23,563 nucleotides of DNA from JADKIH01 sp031427625. GTDB lineage: Bacteria; Bacteroidota; Bacteroidia; AKYH767-A; 2013-40CM-41-45. Each line of letters starts with the position of its first letter. Position 1 is the stretch's first letter. Below, piece by piece: positions 23,220 through 23,563 of the stretch. The notes below the pieces were generated by a model, which did no database searches, had not been told where the DNA came from, and was given only the letters and a program-made list of their open reading frames with translations. A program made the position numbers and the translations under genes. Location of the stretch: NCBI GenBank assembly GCA_031427625.1, contig JANPNV010000056.1, positions 1-23,563 on the forward strand. The letters run 5' to 3'.

Positions 23220-23493
23220 CGGCTGATCAGTAAGCAATATCTCTCCGATGCTGAAGTGACATTGCCGTATTTCCCCCCTTAATTGAATGCGAATATATAT
23301 TAAAAGGCTATTGACTTTTAGGGTAGGAATAAAGTTTTTAACAACACTTCATGCTTTAAACAACATTCAAAATGTGTTTTTTGAATAAAAGCGGCTTATG
23401 AATTAAAATCAACACCTGTATGGATGGATTATGAAGAATGCACATATCATTCAAGTCTGAAATTCTTAGATTTTTTTTTTCACAAGCGGACAT

Positions 23494-23522
23494 AAAAAAA
23501 CCCGGTCTCCCGGGTCTTTTTT
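23494..23522 (-). terminator. Bidirectional intrinsic terminator
   Basis: ACCCGG (23500-23505) and CCGGGT (23510-23515) form a 6-bp GC-rich stem with a TCTC loop. It is flanked by seven A on the left (23494-23500) and a C plus six T on the right. No + strand gene ends here. On the - strand it directly follows a possible TAG stop at 23523-23525, so it most likely terminates a gene coming from beyond the right edge. Confidence 0.8.
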
Positions 23523-23563
23523 CTACTGACCGAAATCGATTAATGGCTTATTAAAATTTTCTT

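Larger units (their letters stand above)
23108..23563. other. Intergenic region with inverted repeats, no complete gene
   Basis: No complete coding frame is supported in these 456 bases. They contain a nested inverted repeat at 23161-23219, an 8-bp palindrome CTGATCAG at 23223-23230, an AT-rich hairpin at 23365-23386, a run of ten T at 23471-23480, and a terminator at 23494-23522. A TA-N3-TTTG sequence at 23159-23167 on the - strand is a one-base-long variant of the -7 box and may belong to the secreted-protein promoter. In the last 40 bases two - strand frames are open from the edge (stops at 23523-23525 or 23540-23542), so a gene probably enters from the right. Confidence 0.6.

Noticed and set aside
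23311..23340. TTGACT resembling a sigma-70 -35 box
   Set aside because: No -10 box lies at proper spacing, no gene follows on the + strand, and Bacteroidota use a different promoter consensus.
23523..23563. C-terminal end of a - strand gene at the right edge
   Set aside because: Two frames are open over only 7 to 12 codons, so neither the frame nor the product can be chosen; the terminator beside it is listed instead.

Overview
The window looks like a chromosomal segment from a member of the Bacteroidota; I cannot name a genus. Four points support this. Two encoded proteins carry C-terminal sorting domains of the type IX secretion system. There is a Bacteroidota-type putative porin. Several upstream regions contain exact matches to the Bacteroidota -7 promoter box TAnnTTTG. 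Start codons are preceded by A-rich leaders rather than Shine-Dalgarno sequences. Base composition is moderately AT-rich throughout, and no integrase, transposase, tRNA, rRNA or CRISPR array was seen.

Layout. (1) Positions 1-7752, all on the + strand, form a surface-glycan biosynthesis cluster. It holds the end of an unidentified gene, a GT4 glycosyltransferase, WecB (UDP-GlcNAc 2-epimerase), an ExoA-like GT2 glycosyltransferase, an O-antigen ligase/polymerase-like membrane protein, a DegT-family sugar aminotransferase, an exported alpha/beta hydrolase, and a PglC-like phosphoglycosyl transferase. Several junctions overlap by 4 bases (ATGA), so the genes are probably translated together. The products would make an amino-sugar-containing lipid-linked glycan: the phosphoglycosyl transferase starts the chain on the lipid carrier, the glycosyltransferases extend it, and the ligase/polymerase-like protein joins or transfers it. 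(2) At 7887-8675 is a stand-alone Cas6 CRISPR-RNA endonuclease with its own candidate promoter and no array or other cas gene nearby. (3) At 8676-9203, on the - strand, is a small secreted Kazal-domain protein. (4) From 9263 to 14399 there are housekeeping genes: AcpH, a DUF167 protein, and topoisomerase IV subunits ParE and ParC. (5) At 14480-15739 is an exported conserved protein with a possible amidotransferase-like fold, convergent with a putative porin (15744-17630, -) that is preceded by a PspC-domain protein. (6) At 17948-20773 is an AddB-like iron-sulfur nuclease, followed by a strong bidirectional terminator. (7) At 20825-23107, on the - strand, is a large secreted protein with an N-terminal barrel-like domain, five Ig-like repeats and a sorting domain. 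(8) The last 456 bases have no complete gene. They hold a nested inverted repeat upstream of the secreted protein, an AT-rich hairpin, and a bidirectional terminator that probably ends a - strand gene entering from the right.

The items most worth a second look are the isolated cas6, the conserved exported protein at 14480, the alpha/beta hydrolase built into the glycan operon, the GT2 enzyme lacking its expected metal-binding Asp, the AddB-like nuclease without an adjacent AddA, and the nested inverted repeat at 23161-23219. I did not find clear evidence of a wholly new multi-gene system.
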